In this document: one piece after another, positions 8,413 to 17,356 of the stretch
Layout of the letters: each line of letters starts with the position of its first letter
How positions within the stretch are numbered: position 1 is the first letter of the stretch
Origin: G965115915 sp965115915
GTDB taxonomy: Bacteria > Pseudomonadota > Gammaproteobacteria > Eutrophobiales > Eutrophobiaceae
DNA length: 64,000 nucleotides
Reading direction: 5' to 3'
NCBI GenBank assembly: GCA_965115915.1
Contig: OZ220483.1
Location: forward strand, 434,001 to 498,000
Notes under the pieces: model-generated
The model's database searches: none
Seen by the model: only the letters and a program-made list of their open reading frames with translations
What the model was told of the DNA's origin: nothing
Translations under genes and position numbers: made by a program

Positions 8413-9407
8413 AGGCCCTGGTCACAGGGGGTAACGGTTTTCTGGGCTTTGCTATTGTGCGGGCACTACTGTCGCGCGGCGTGCAGGTGCGTACCCTGCA
8501 CCGCAGGGATGATGCCCGATTGCGTGGTCTGGGAGTGGAAGTCTGTCCGGGGGATTTGGCAGACCGCGATGTGGTGCGGGATGCGGTTGCTGGCTGTGAA
8601 GTGGTTTTTCATGTGGCTGCCCGGGTCGGAGTTTGGGGCAGGTATGAAGAGTACTATCGCAGCAATGTGCTTGGCACCGAACATGTGGTGAATGCCTGCC
8701 GGCGCGAAGGTGTCCGGGTACTGGTCCATACCAGCACCCCATCCGTGGTGTTCTGTGGCCGGGATCAGGAGAATATCAACGAGTCGCAGCCGTTTCCGGA
8801 ACGTTTTTATAACGCCTATCAAAGTACCAAAGCGGCCGCGGAGCGGTGTGTGCTGACAGCCAATGGTGCTGATTTGAAGACGCTCGCACTGCGTCCTCAC
8901 TTGATCTGGGGAGAAGGCGACCCACATTTGGTGAAGCGGGTAGTGGAGCGGGCACGCGCTAATCGCTTGCTGCTGGTGAATGGTTGTCAAAAAATCGTGG
9001 ACGCCACCTACATTGATAACGCGGTGCAGGCACATCTGTTAGCCGCGGATTGCCTGCGGAAAGTTGCTCCGGCCTGTGCAGGCAAGGCGTATTTCATCGC
9101 CAACGGAGAGCCTGTGCCGATGGTTGAGTTGCTCAACGGGATCGTGCGGGCGGCGGGGCTGTCACCGGTTGGCAGAAGCATTCCCGCATACCTGGCACAT
9201 GTATTGGCCTTGCTGATGGAACTGGCTTGCCGTTTGGGCGTAGGGGGTCGCGAACCTTTGTTGACACGCTTCGTTGTGTCTCAACTGACCACTGCACATT
9301 GGTATGATATGCGTGCCGCGTATCGGGACCTTGGCTATCGTGCGACGGTGAGTACGGATGAGGGGCTGCAGCGGTTACAACGTTTCCTGCGCAGCGCGCC
9401 CGGCTGA
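8409..9407 (+). CDS. oleD: OleD, NAD(P)-dependent beta-keto acid reductase
   Basis: OleD reduces the beta-keto acid from OleA to the beta-hydroxy acid used by OleC. It is an extended short-chain dehydrogenase, about 332 residues: nucleotide-binding TGGNGFLG at residues 6-13 and the active-site pair Tyr137/Lys141 in YQSTKAAAE. The likeliest start is the GTG at 8409, which overlaps the oleC stop (GTGA) and gives the usual N-terminus VKALVTGGNG. A TTG at 8388 would add seven residues. A 3-beta-hydroxysteroid-dehydrogenase-like annotation is common for this family, but the operon identifies it. Confidence 0.92.
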   Translation: MKALVTGGNGFLGFAIVRALLSRGVQVRTLHRRDDARLRGLGVEVCPGDLADRDVVRDAVAGCEVVFHVAARVGVWGRYEEYYRSNVLGTEHVVNACRREGVRVLVHTSTPSVVFCGRDQENINESQPFPERFYNAYQSTKAAAERCVLTANGADLKTLALRPHLIWGEGDPHLVKRVVERARANRLLLVNGCQKIVDATYIDNAVQAHLLAADCLRKVAPACAGKAYFIANGEPVPMVELLNGIVRAAGLSPVGRSIPAYLAHVLALLMELACRLGVGGREPLLTRFVVSQLTTAHWYDMRAAYRDLGYRATVSTDEGLQRLQRFLRSAPG

Positions 9408-9476
9408 GTTGCGCAGGCTGTTGCGGATACCGATGCCGCGCTGATAGCGCTGGAACAGACCGGCCGTTCCGATACT

Positions 9477-10202
9477 GTGTCGCAATTGGCATATACCGAT
9501 CCCCCACTGCTGTTGCCTGGCCAGATTGACATGTGGCAGTTGGATATCAGTGTCTGGCCGGAGACGCCGTTGCTTGCCTGTCTGGATGCGACTGAACAGG
9601 CTTACTGGCGGCGTTTGCGTCACCCTGCCAGGCGCCACCAGTTTTTATGTGGGCGGGCCTTGTTACGCAGTGTTGTGGCACCGGTCCTGGGATGCGGGGC
9701 GGACCAGATATCCATCATTCGTGGTCATCATGGCAAGCCGGTGCTGCAGTCGCCCGTCGCGGGCTGGGCGGTGCCACATTTCAACCTGGCGCATTCGGGG
9801 GATTGGTTGTTGCTGGCATTGAGTCCGGATGACACACTGGGTGTGGACATTGAGCAGGTCGATGCCAGGCGGGATTGTGTGCGGTTGGTGCAACGCTGTT
9901 TCTCGGCGGTGGAAAGACAGGCTTTTGCCCGGAATGCGGACCCGGTCGCGGCGTTTCACCGCTGTTGGGTACGCAAGGAGGCCTTGCTCAAGGCGTTGGG
10001 CAGGGGACTGGGCTTTGGCCTGGCGAATTTCTCCGTCTCGACAGCCGCTGACCCGGGACCTGTCAAGGTCCGGTTTCATTGCCCCGGGATTGACGGCGAT
10101 TGGTTCCATCACGATGTGCCGTCTCCGCCCGGGTACTGTTCCGCCCTTGCCATTGCCAATAGAGTTCCATTATTGTGTAGGCGCGAGTGGAGCCCTGTAT
10201 GA
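9477..10202 (+). CDS. 4'-phosphopantetheinyl transferase, Sfp type
   Basis: Transfers phosphopantetheine from CoA to a Ser on a carrier protein. The Sfp/Gsp/HetI signatures are GVDIEQ at residues 122-127 (Mg2+-binding Asp124) and WVRKEALLKALGRGL from Trp164, with Lys167/Glu168. Its 241 residues suit the two-lobed Sfp type rather than AcpS. The GTG at 9477 has no clear ribosome-binding site; an in-frame ATG at 9531 would give a shorter N-terminus. It lies 69 nt after oleD on the same strand. OleA uses acyl-CoA, so any direct role in olefin synthesis is unproven. No polyketide or peptide synthetase is in the window. Confidence 0.88.
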   Translation: MSQLAYTDPPLLLPGQIDMWQLDISVWPETPLLACLDATEQAYWRRLRHPARRHQFLCGRALLRSVVAPVLGCGADQISIIRGHHGKPVLQSPVAGWAVPHFNLAHSGDWLLLALSPDDTLGVDIEQVDARRDCVRLVQRCFSAVERQAFARNADPVAAFHRCWVRKEALLKALGRGLGFGLANFSVSTAADPGPVKVRFHCPGIDGDWFHHDVPSPPGYCSALAIANRVPLLCRREWSPV

Positions 10203-10368
10203 CGAGCAAAGGCGTGGGATCGCAGTCCAAAGTCCCGTATTGGCCCGGTGGGCATCTGTTACCATGGGTGTTCAGGCCTGTATCCTGTTGCAGTTTGAGT
10301 GACAGGGGCCTTGACCATTGTTGTAGTCGGTGACTATTCCTTCAATTTGACCCTCGCTGTTCCCCAGA

Positions 10369-11331
10369 ATGGAAAAGCCGCTATTGCAAGTCGATTCCCT
10401 GTCCTGTCGCCGTGGCAGAAACACAGTCATTTCCAACGTCTCTTTCGAGCTGAAGAAGGGGGATATTCTGGGTTTACTGGGGCCGAATGGTGCAGGGAAA
10501 TCGACCATCATGCGGATGCTGTGCGGTGTACTGGCCCCCAGTCACGGCCAGATTGGTATTGCCGGGCATGATATGCGTTTGGCTCCCCGTCTGGCGAAGC
10601 GATATTTGGGTTTTCTGCCGGAAGACCCGCCGCTCTACGCCGACCTGACGGTGGATGAATACCTGCGTTTCTGTGCGGCGCTGCGTGGCCTCGGACGTTC
10701 CGCTATCAGAGCGGCCTTGTCTCGCAGTCGAGAAATCTGTGGTCTGGGAGATTGTGGTAGTCGGCTGATTGGCAATCTGTCAGGAGGATATCGGCAGCGG
10801 GTGGGTATTGCCCAGGCGATTATCCATCAACCGGAGCTTATCGTTCTGGATGAGCCAAGCGCGGCGCTGGATCCTTTGCAGATGCATCAGATTCATGGAT
10901 TGATCGGTACTCTGGGCGAGGAACACGGCATTATCATGGCTACCCATATCCTCTCCGAGGTGCAGGAGATATGCAACCGGGTACTGATCCTGCATCGTGG
11001 TCGTGTGGTCCTGGATCAACCGTTGGAGCAGTTGCGGGCCCAGGCCAGTAGTCGGCAACGTATGGAGTTCGATTTCGCTTCGCCGCCGGCTACCACGGTT
11101 CTGCGTGGATTGCAGGGTGTCGCCGAGGTGCGGCGGCTTTCCGACAACCGTTTCCTGATTGAATACCGCCCGGGCATGGATGCCACGGAGACGATTCTCG
11201 GGGCGGCCCTGGCCCAGGGTTGGCGGCCTGGTCGCGTTGCGCCAGAGCAGGAAATGCTTGACACGCTGTTCTTGCGCCTGATTCAGGGGCAGGAATCGGA
11301 TACCAGAACAGTCTCTGGTCGGGTGGAATAA
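10369..11331 (+). CDS. ABC transporter ATP-binding protein (GldA-like)
   Basis: Cytoplasmic ATPase of an ABC-2 type exporter. Walker A GPNGAGKST starts at residue 38, the signature is LSGGYRQRVGIAQA, and Walker B IVLDEPSAALDP has Asp161/Glu162. The roughly 100-residue C-terminal extension is typical of the GldA/NatA/CcmA-like group. Its stop overlaps the start of the next gene, which carries the permease and a GldG-like domain. Bacteroidetes homologues serve gliding motility; in gammaproteobacteria the substrate is unknown. Confidence 0.9.
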   Translation: MEKPLLQVDSLSCRRGRNTVISNVSFELKKGDILGLLGPNGAGKSTIMRMLCGVLAPSHGQIGIAGHDMRLAPRLAKRYLGFLPEDPPLYADLTVDEYLRFCAALRGLGRSAIRAALSRSREICGLGDCGSRLIGNLSGGYRQRVGIAQAIIHQPELIVLDEPSAALDPLQMHQIHGLIGTLGEEHGIIMATHILSEVQEICNRVLILHRGRVVLDQPLEQLRAQASSRQRMEFDFASPPATTVLRGLQGVAEVRRLSDNRFLIEYRPGMDATETILGAALAQGWRPGRVAPEQEMLDTLFLRLIQGQESDTRTVSGRVE

Positions 11332-13400
11332 TGCTGTTCATTGTGGCACACGAGTTTCGCCGCCTGTTCGCTACTCCGGTAGCCTGGGTGATCATGGCCT
11401 CGTTACAGGTACTGGGTTCGTTGTTTTTCCATGTCCTGTTGTCATCCTACATGGACAATCCGGTACTACAGCAGAAGCGCGGGCTGACGGAGACGGTAGT
11501 GGCCAGTTTCATGCACATCGGTTGCGTGTTATTGGTGTTGATAACCCCGATCGTCACGATGCGGACTTTCAGCGAAAGGCGCAGTGGGACATTGAATCTT
11601 TTACTGTCCTCCCCACTGCGTCTGCTTGCGCTGGTGGTCGGGAAGTACCTGGCCATCGTGTTGTTTTACTGTGTGCTGTCAGGATTGCTGTTGTTGTTTC
11701 CTTTGACCCTGCTGCCGTTTCAGATACTGGATGGCGGCCAACTCGCTTCCGCCTTGATTGGACAGATGGCGATGGTCATGAGTGTCATCGCCATCGGTCT
11801 GTTTGTTTCGGTGCTGTGCGAAACCCAGTTTGGTGCGGCTGTTGGTACCTTCGCTATATTGCTGCTGCTTTGGATTGTCGAATTGGCGGCTGTTCATTCC
11901 CAGGGTGTGCTGTCCTGGCTTTCCCTGTTTGGGCACTACAGCCTGCTGCGCGATGGACTGTTCAACTCCGAGGATCTGGCCTACTATCTGCTGACCACGT
12001 TGCTGTTCCTGAGCCTCAGTGTCTGGTGCCTGGATGTGCAACGGTTGCGTGGATACCACCGATATCTGTATCAGTTCAACAGTCTGTTTACCCTGGGCCT
12101 GATCCTGTTGCTGTTTGCCCTGCTGGGTTGGTTCAGCTCTCAGTATCGGACGCAGTATGACTGGACTCGTGCTTCGCGCCATACACTGGCGGAGGCCAGT
12201 GTGGCACTGCTTGCGCAGTTGCCGGAAACCTTGCGTATCAGTTCCTACTCGCGTGAGGACCCGGAACTGCGCCGTGTGCTGCGCCGTTTTGTCGCCCGTT
12301 ACCAGCGGCACAAGCAGAACATCCGGTTGGAGTTCATCAATCCCGACAGCGCCCCTGACGAGGTGCGTAATCTGGGAATTCGTTCCGACGGGGAATTGAT
12401 ACTGCGTTATCAGGGCCGGGTCGAGCATGTGCGCAGGCTGCGCGAGCAGGATTTCAGCAATGCCCTGCAGCGGTTGTTGCAGCGGCGCGAGTATTGGCTG
12501 GCGTTTGTTGAGGGGCACGGGGAGGCCAGTCTGCTTGGTGACAGGGATTACGATTATGGTGCCTGGGCCGATCAACTGGTGGCGAAAGGTTTCCAGGTGC
12601 AGCCGTTGAACCTGATGGTTACCCGGGTGATACCGGACAATACCTCGGTACTGGTGTTGGGTCATGGGCATACGGAATATTTGCCGGTAGAGGTGGAATT
12701 GCTCGCAGACTATCTGCAACGGGGCGGTAATCTGTTATGGTTGTTGGACCCGAGTACAAAGCCGAAACCGTTTACCCTGACCGATCTGCTGGGGATCTGG
12801 GTGGAGCCTGGGGCGATCGTGGATCCGGCGATGGAAAGCCCTGCTGTTTTGCAGATAGACCCAACACGCTATCCTGCCCATCCGGTGCTGAAGGGTCTGG
12901 CGGCGACGGTCTTTCCTACCGTGGCGTTTTTGCAGCACCAGACCCTGCCTGGCAGCCTGGACTGGGATGCCCAGCCCCTGTTGCTGAGTCCGGACCGGAC
13001 ATGGAACGAGACCGAGGCACTGGAGCATCCTGCCGCACTGGACCCGCATGGCGATGCCGCCGGGCCATTGAGCTTTGGTATCAGTCTGGAGCGGACGCTC
13101 ACAGGAACTGAGGGACGGCCGGGCAAATCTCAGCGTGTCATAATCATTGGCGACGATGATTTTTTGAGCAACGCCTTCCTCGGCAATGGCGGCAATCTGG
13201 ATCTGGGCATGCGCATTGTGCACTGGCTGAATCAGGAGGAGGATTTGTTGCGGATACCGGCGCGTACCGCCTCCGACATAGGGGCGGAGTTGTTGTCGCC
13301 TCGTTCGCTGGCGTTGCGGGGGCTGTTTTTTCTGTTCCTGTCACCGGTTCTGCTGGTGAGTGCCGGTCTATTTATTCATCTGCGCAGAAAGCGAAGGTAG
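11331..13400 (+). CDS. Fused ABC-2 permease and GldG-like auxiliary protein
   Basis: A 689-residue membrane protein. The first ~240 residues hold about six hydrophobic segments typical of an ABC-2 permease (GldF-like). A further helix near 250-270 is followed by a soluble domain (about 290-640) with the GldG pattern: DWTRASRHTLAEASVALLAQLPE, a glutamine amidotransferase-like fold with LVLGHGHTEYL and LLWLLDPSTKP, and IIIGDDDFLSNAF. A final membrane anchor (RGLFFLFLSPVLLVSAGLFI) ends in a basic tail. GldF and GldG are often separate genes. The DUF4340 protein often encoded next is at 16540, four genes downstream. Substrate unknown. Confidence 0.85.
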   Translation: MLFIVAHEFRRLFATPVAWVIMASLQVLGSLFFHVLLSSYMDNPVLQQKRGLTETVVASFMHIGCVLLVLITPIVTMRTFSERRSGTLNLLLSSPLRLLALVVGKYLAIVLFYCVLSGLLLLFPLTLLPFQILDGGQLASALIGQMAMVMSVIAIGLFVSVLCETQFGAAVGTFAILLLLWIVELAAVHSQGVLSWLSLFGHYSLLRDGLFNSEDLAYYLLTTLLFLSLSVWCLDVQRLRGYHRYLYQFNSLFTLGLILLLFALLGWFSSQYRTQYDWTRASRHTLAEASVALLAQLPETLRISSYSREDPELRRVLRRFVARYQRHKQNIRLEFINPDSAPDEVRNLGIRSDGELILRYQGRVEHVRRLREQDFSNALQRLLQRREYWLAFVEGHGEASLLGDRDYDYGAWADQLVAKGFQVQPLNLMVTRVIPDNTSVLVLGHGHTEYLPVEVELLADYLQRGGNLLWLLDPSTKPKPFTLTDLLGIWVEPGAIVDPAMESPAVLQIDPTRYPAHPVLKGLAATVFPTVAFLQHQTLPGSLDWDAQPLLLSPDRTWNETEALEHPAALDPHGDAAGPLSFGISLERTLTGTEGRPGKSQRVIIIGDDDFLSNAFLGNGGNLDLGMRIVHWLNQEEDLLRIPARTASDIGAELLSPRSLALRGLFFLFLSPVLLVSAGLFIHLRRKRR

Positions 13401-13427
13401 TTTATTCTGGGCCGAAAGCCATTCACT

Positions 13428-14501
13428 GTGCTGGCGGATCGCGAGATCCATTTTCCGCATGAGCGTTTTGCCGATCTTTGCGACATACGCACCTGTGCCG
13501 GCCGTGATATTGGCCCGGCGTCCCTGAGCGATGTCGATATCCTGCTGATACGTTCCGTGACCCGGGTGGATGCGGAACTGTTGGCAACGAGTGACCGTCT
13601 ACGCTGTATCGGTTCCGCCACCAGTGGTGCGGATCATGTGGATGTCGCGCTACTCGATGCGCGTGGCATCGATTTTTTCCATGCCCGGGGCTGCAACGCC
13701 CTTTCCGTTGCCGAATATGTGCTCAGTTGTCTGTGTGCGCTGGCCTGCGAGCGCCGGATGCGTGTGCGTGAATTGTCTGTCGCCATTGTTGGCTGTGGTC
13801 ACGTCGGGAGGTGTTTGCACGGGCTGCTGGATCGTTTTGGTATCCGTTGTCTGCTCAATGACCCACCGTTGCAGGAGGCCGGTGTGCCGGGCGACTGGTG
13901 TGCGTTGGCCGAGTTGCGTGCCGCTGATGTCATCAGCCTGCATGTGCCACTGAGCCATACCGGTACTCATGCCACCCGCAACCTGATCGATGCGGATTTT
14001 CTTGCCGGGTGTGCCTCCGGAACACTGTTGATCAACACCGCTCGCGGTGGGGTGGTGGATGAATCGGTACTGGTGGACAGGCTGCGGCATGACAGTGATA
14101 TGCTGGCTGTGGTGGATGTCTGGGCAGATGAACCGAATGTGAAGCGCGAACTGTTGCGGCTGGCGGACATTACTACCCCGCATATCGCGGGGCTCAGTCG
14201 GGATGCCCGGCGCAGAGCGGGACAGATGCTGGCTGTGGCGCTGGCTGAATGGTGTGGCGAGGAGGCGTCCGATCTGTCTGTGTCGCCATCGCCGGTGTGG
14301 TTGCCGGATAGCGGGGATGAAGTGCACGGTTGCCAGGAGGTGCTTGCGCTATATGACGTGCGTGAGGACAGTGTGCGGATGCGGACCCTGCTGGAGTTGG
14401 ATGAGACAAGCGGTCGATCGTACTTTGATGCGTTGCGCAGACGTTGCGCCGAGACCAGATCCGAGTTCGCCTCCAAAGTGGCTCGGGCACATCGGGAGTG
14501 A
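13428..14501 (+). CDS. pdxB: Erythronate-4-phosphate dehydrogenase
   Basis: NAD-dependent oxidation of 4-phosphoerythronate, second step of DXP-dependent pyridoxal phosphate synthesis. It is a D-2-hydroxyacid dehydrogenase. The PdxB-specific N-terminus reads RSVTRVDAELLA and SATSGADHVD; the Rossmann motif is VAIVGCGHVGRCL; the catalytic region has NTARGGVVDE and TPHIAGLSRDARRRAGQML. 357 residues, slightly shorter than E. coli (378). The annotated GTG start loses the usual first few residues (MKILVDE in E. coli); the reading frame is open upstream to an ATT near 13404 that follows AAGG, so a non-canonical start is possible. Confidence 0.9.
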   Translation: MLADREIHFPHERFADLCDIRTCAGRDIGPASLSDVDILLIRSVTRVDAELLATSDRLRCIGSATSGADHVDVALLDARGIDFFHARGCNALSVAEYVLSCLCALACERRMRVRELSVAIVGCGHVGRCLHGLLDRFGIRCLLNDPPLQEAGVPGDWCALAELRAADVISLHVPLSHTGTHATRNLIDADFLAGCASGTLLINTARGGVVDESVLVDRLRHDSDMLAVVDVWADEPNVKRELLRLADITTPHIAGLSRDARRRAGQMLAVALAEWCGEEASDLSVSPSPVWLPDSGDEVHGCQEVLALYDVREDSVRMRTLLELDETSGRSYFDALRRRCAETRSEFASKVARAHRE

Positions 14502-14540
14502 CGGGTGCGGGGATATGGTGGCTCGGGGGCGGAGATCAGG

Positions 14541-14644
14541 CCCCCGCAGTCTCGCTGTCGTGAGCCCATATACCTCCTCCAATCACTTCCCCGGGAGTAC
14601 GCAGCGGCCGTGAGCCATTCACCATTAACTGTGAATCTGCACGG
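14541..14644 (+). repeat. Dispersed intergenic repeat, copy C (internally deleted)
   Basis: Begins with a half-motif CAGTCTCGCTGTCGTGAGCC (14547-14566), then the core AATCACTTCCCCGGGAGTAC and GCAGCGGCCGTGAGCC, then directly the terminal half-motif ATTCAC-N8-GTGAAT with CTGCACGG. The AGGCGCTGG...GGAAGCCG block of copies A and B is missing. The terminal motif ends 7 bp before the -35 box at 14650. Confidence 0.7.
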
Positions 14645-14649
14645 ACACA

Positions 14650-14679
14650 TTGGACACGCCCGTGCTTGCGGTGTATGGT
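14650..14679 (+). promoter_or_regulatory. Candidate promoter of the DUF1640-like gene
   Basis: TTGGAC at 14650-14655, an 18-bp spacer and TATGGT at 14674-14679. About 57 nt of leader would precede the ATG at 14743. Confidence 0.5.
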
Positions 14680-14742
14680 GGATTTGGACACGGGTTCAGC
14701 AACCATTTCTTACGGATTAACCCCAATACCAGGGAGGTTTAC

Positions 14743-15558
14743 ATGAAACAACAGATGTACGCATTCGACACACACAAAGCGGTCAAGGAACTCACCGAGG
14801 CCGGTGCGAAACCCCCGCTGGCGGAGGCCATGGTTTCCACGCTCGGCACGATGGTGGAGAACCTGCCAACCCGGCAGGATTTGCAGACCGAGCTCGCTGC
14901 CCTCAGAAAAGATTTTGATGCTTCCAAAAAGGAGATCGATGCCAAACTCGGCTTCTTCCAGGAGGGGAACGATGTCAAATTCGACTACATCAAAAAGGAT
15001 ATCGCTGCCCTCAGAGAGGAGATCGATGCCAAACTCGTTTCCCTCAGGGAAGAGTTCAAGGCGGGCAACGCTGCCCTCAGAGAGGAGATCGATGCCAAAC
15101 TCGTTTCCCTCAGGGAAGAGTTCAAGGCGGGCAACGCTGCCCTCAGAGAGGAGATCGATGCCAAACTCGTTTCCCTCAGGGAAGAGTTCAAGGCGGGCAA
15201 CGCTGCCCTCAGAGAGGAGATCGATGCCAAACTCGGCTTCTTCCAGGAGGGGAACGGTGTCAGATTCGACTACATCAAAAAGGATATCGCCGCCCTCAGA
15301 GAGGACTTGGATGATTTCAAAGGGGAGACCAAGGCCGAGTTTGCTGCCCTCAGAGAGGAGATCGATACCAAACTCGTTTCCCTCAGGGAAGAGCTCAAGG
15401 CGGACAACGTTGCCCTCAGAGAGGAACTCAAGGCCAGGCTCGACCTGTTCGATGCCAAAGCCCGCAATCGCGAGATCCGCATGATCATCGTATTGGGTCT
15501 GATCGTGTTCTCGGCGCTTGGTTTGCTGATTGCGTTCCTGACACCGTTTCTTTCCTGA
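14743..15558 (+). CDS. DUF1640-like coiled-coil protein with tandem repeats and a C-terminal membrane anchor
   Basis: A 271-residue protein. The N-terminal helix MYAFDTHKAVKELTEAG followed by LAEAMVSTL resembles DUF1640 (CCDC90/MCUR1-like) proteins. The middle is a long coiled coil built from 11/22-residue units (ALREEIDAKLV, SLREEFKAGNA). It ends with one membrane helix (about 246-268) and is probably anchored with the coil in the cytoplasm, as in other family members. The start is ATG 14743, preceded by GGGAGG at ideal spacing; an upstream GTG-type start would lack this. Function unknown: a scaffold or membrane tether is only inference. It stands alone between pdxB and purN with its own promoter. 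Confidence 0.85.
   Translation: MKQQMYAFDTHKAVKELTEAGAKPPLAEAMVSTLGTMVENLPTRQDLQTELAALRKDFDASKKEIDAKLGFFQEGNDVKFDYIKKDIAALREEIDAKLVSLREEFKAGNAALREEIDAKLVSLREEFKAGNAALREEIDAKLVSLREEFKAGNAALREEIDAKLGFFQEGNGVRFDYIKKDIAALREDLDDFKGETKAEFAALREEIDTKLVSLREELKADNVALREELKARLDLFDAKARNREIRMIIVLGLIVFSALGLLIAFLTPFLS
15004..15234 (+). repeat. Perfect 66-bp tandem repeats (3.5 units) in coding sequence
   Basis: Units at 15004-15069, 15070-15135 and 15136-15201 are identical base for base, followed by the first half again at 15202-15234. Each encodes AALREEIDAKLVSLREEFKAGN. A diverged unit is at 15346-15411. A 54-bp block encoding GFFQEGNxVxFDYIKKDI flanks the array on both sides (14950-15003 and 15235-15288), so the region also carries a larger duplication. 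Frame is kept throughout. Confidence 0.95.
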
Positions 15559-15752
15559 CATCCCATCGGCGCTTGCCGACTGTCAACGCGGTCTCTCCGA
15601 ACGGTGCCGTTACTGGCCACCTGCCGCACGGTGCCCTGCACTGGTGGCTTGAGCTACACCGGCTGCTGGCGGGCGTGCCTGGGTTTGGCTCCGGCTCGGA
15701 CAATGGCGCGCCTGAGCCGAGTGTTTTATCAGGAGTGCGCCAATACGGTGTG

Positions 15753-15781
15753 TTGACAGCCATGCGGTGCCCGGCTAGAGT
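15753..15781 (+). promoter_or_regulatory. Candidate sigma-70 promoter of purN
   Basis: Consensus -35 TTGACA (15753-15758), 17-bp spacer, -10 TAGAGT (15776-15781). The leader to the purN start is about 65 nt. The rest of 15559-15853 shows nothing recognisable. Confidence 0.6.
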
Positions 15782-15853
15782 GATGGCAACACCCCTGAAT
15801 GAACGCAGCATACTTCCTTCCCGACTCGTCCATTACTCCGCTGTGTTTTCGGC

Positions 15854-16456
15854 ATGAACATGAACAGGATCGCGATACTCGCCTCCGGTAACGGCAGCAA
15901 TACCAGGGCTATAGTTTCCACCTGTGCCAGTGGGGAGTTGCCTGCCGATATTGTTCTCATTGTCAGTAATCGCAGGGATGCGGGCGTGTTGGACGTGGCG
16001 CGGCAGGCTGGTATCCCTCATGCGGTTATTGATAATGTCGCCGAGTCACCGGTACAGGCCGATGCGGCCATGTATCATGCCCTGGCGCAGGCGGATGCCG
16101 AGCTGGTGGTACTGGCGGGTTACCTGCGGTTGGTGGGACCTGCTGTGCTGAAGGCTTTTGCTGGCAGGCTTGTCAACATCCATCCCGCGCTGCTTCCTCG
16201 TTATGGCGGTAAGGGCATGTACGGTCTGCGTGTGCATCGTGCGGTGATCGAGGCTGGGGAACAAGAGACTGGTGTGACCATACATCTGGTTGAGCGGGAA
16301 TACGATAGCGGCACGATCCTGGTGCAGCGACGCCTGCCGGTACACGCTGATGATACCCCGGAGACATTGATGCGACGGGTACAGCGGTTGGAGCATCGTC
16401 TCTATCCACAAACCCTGGCGGAGATACTGTGTGGAACGATCCGGCTCCCGGCATGA
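15854..16456 (+). CDS. purN: Phosphoribosylglycinamide formyltransferase
   Basis: GAR transformylase: moves a formyl group from 10-formyltetrahydrofolate to GAR in purine synthesis. 200 residues (E. coli 212). The glycine-rich start is LASGNGSNTRAI (usually GSNLQAI). Catalytic Asn and His are in NIHPALLPRYGGKGMYG and the catalytic Asp in EREYDSGTIL. Two Met codons (15854 and 15860) compete as start. In many gammaproteobacteria purM precedes purN; here purM is absent and a coiled-coil gene precedes it. Confidence 0.95.
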   Translation: MNMNRIAILASGNGSNTRAIVSTCASGELPADIVLIVSNRRDAGVLDVARQAGIPHAVIDNVAESPVQADAAMYHALAQADAELVVLAGYLRLVGPAVLKAFAGRLVNIHPALLPRYGGKGMYGLRVHRAVIEAGEQETGVTIHLVEREYDSGTILVQRRLPVHADDTPETLMRRVQRLEHRLYPQTLAEILCGTIRLPA

Positions 16457-16539
16457 GGCATGGTGGTGGGTCGTGGGGGAAAGCGGGAAAACGGCTATCT
16501 GATGTGGCGTTATCCCGATCATTTTTTGCTTGAGGCACG

Positions 16540-17355
16540 ATGCGCTGGCGTTTGGGCCTGAGTCTGAGCCTGTTGCTCGCTTGTGTGCTGCTGGGCTTCC
16601 TGGGGTATCGCCGTGCCGCTGACACGGAGAGTGTCGGGCCGGTATTGCCTGCGGACTTGTCCATGGAACAGGTCGAGCATATCCAGTTGAGTCGTCCGGA
16701 TGGCACGGATATCCGGTTGCGGCGTGGCACTGGCGGTTGGTGGCTGGATGCGCCGCTGGATTTGCCGGCCAATCCGCAGCGGGTACAGACGCTGCTCAGC
16801 ATCCTGTCGACCCCCACACATGCCGAGTTTCCAGCGGCTGAGTCGGAGTTGAACCGCTTTGCGTTACTTGCGCCCAGGCTCAGCTTACGCATCAATAGTC
16901 TGGATTTTTATTTTGGCACGACGGAGAGCCTGTATTCCCGTCGCTATGTGCGGTTTCGGGACAGCGTCTATCTGCTGGACGACTACCTGTACCCGGTGTT
17001 GAATCTGCCGGCACAGTTTTTTGCCTCGCGCCGACCGTTGCCGACCGGGGCGCAAGTGCTGCGTGTGCGCTACGCGGCAGTTTCCCGGCCGGCCGTCTGG
17101 TACGAGACCACACAGCTTGATAGTCTTGTGGCCTGGGCGGAGGCGGAGGCCGATGCTACGGCCCCACGCAAGTCCATTCCGGCACAGATGTTGTTGCAGG
17201 TCCATGTCACCGGAGATGGAGAGCCATTGCGTTTTGAGTCTCGATCTGAGCCACAGGCTGTGGTACTGGTGCGTCCGGAGCGTCAGATCGAGTATCATTT
17301 TTCCGGGGCGTCGGGGTTGGCGCAGCTCGGCCTGCTTCCGTCGGACGGTGACTAG
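16540..17355 (+). CDS. DUF4340-like protein with N-terminal membrane helix
   Basis: 271 residues, with a helix at about 3-24 (LGLSLSLLLACVLLGFLGY) and then a periplasmic-type soluble region with WWLDAPLDLPANPQRVQTLLSIL. This resembles DUF4340 proteins, usually encoded directly after GldF/GldG-type exporter genes. Here it sits 3 kb away from the GldA/GldFG genes (10369-13400), separated by pdxB, a coiled-coil gene and purN. It likely works with that exporter (inference). It ends one base before the mutM start. Confidence 0.7.
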   Translation: MRWRLGLSLSLLLACVLLGFLGYRRAADTESVGPVLPADLSMEQVEHIQLSRPDGTDIRLRRGTGGWWLDAPLDLPANPQRVQTLLSILSTPTHAEFPAAESELNRFALLAPRLSLRINSLDFYFGTTESLYSRRYVRFRDSVYLLDDYLYPVLNLPAQFFASRRPLPTGAQVLRVRYAAVSRPAVWYETTQLDSLVAWAEAEADATAPRKSIPAQMLLQVHVTGDGEPLRFESRSEPQAVVLVRPERQIEYHFSGASGLAQLGLLPSDGD

Positions 17356-17356
17356 G

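Noticed and set aside
15004..15234. Array of equal repeats that might be taken for CRISPR
   Set aside because: The 66-bp units are contiguous with no spacers, keep frame and encode a coiled coil.
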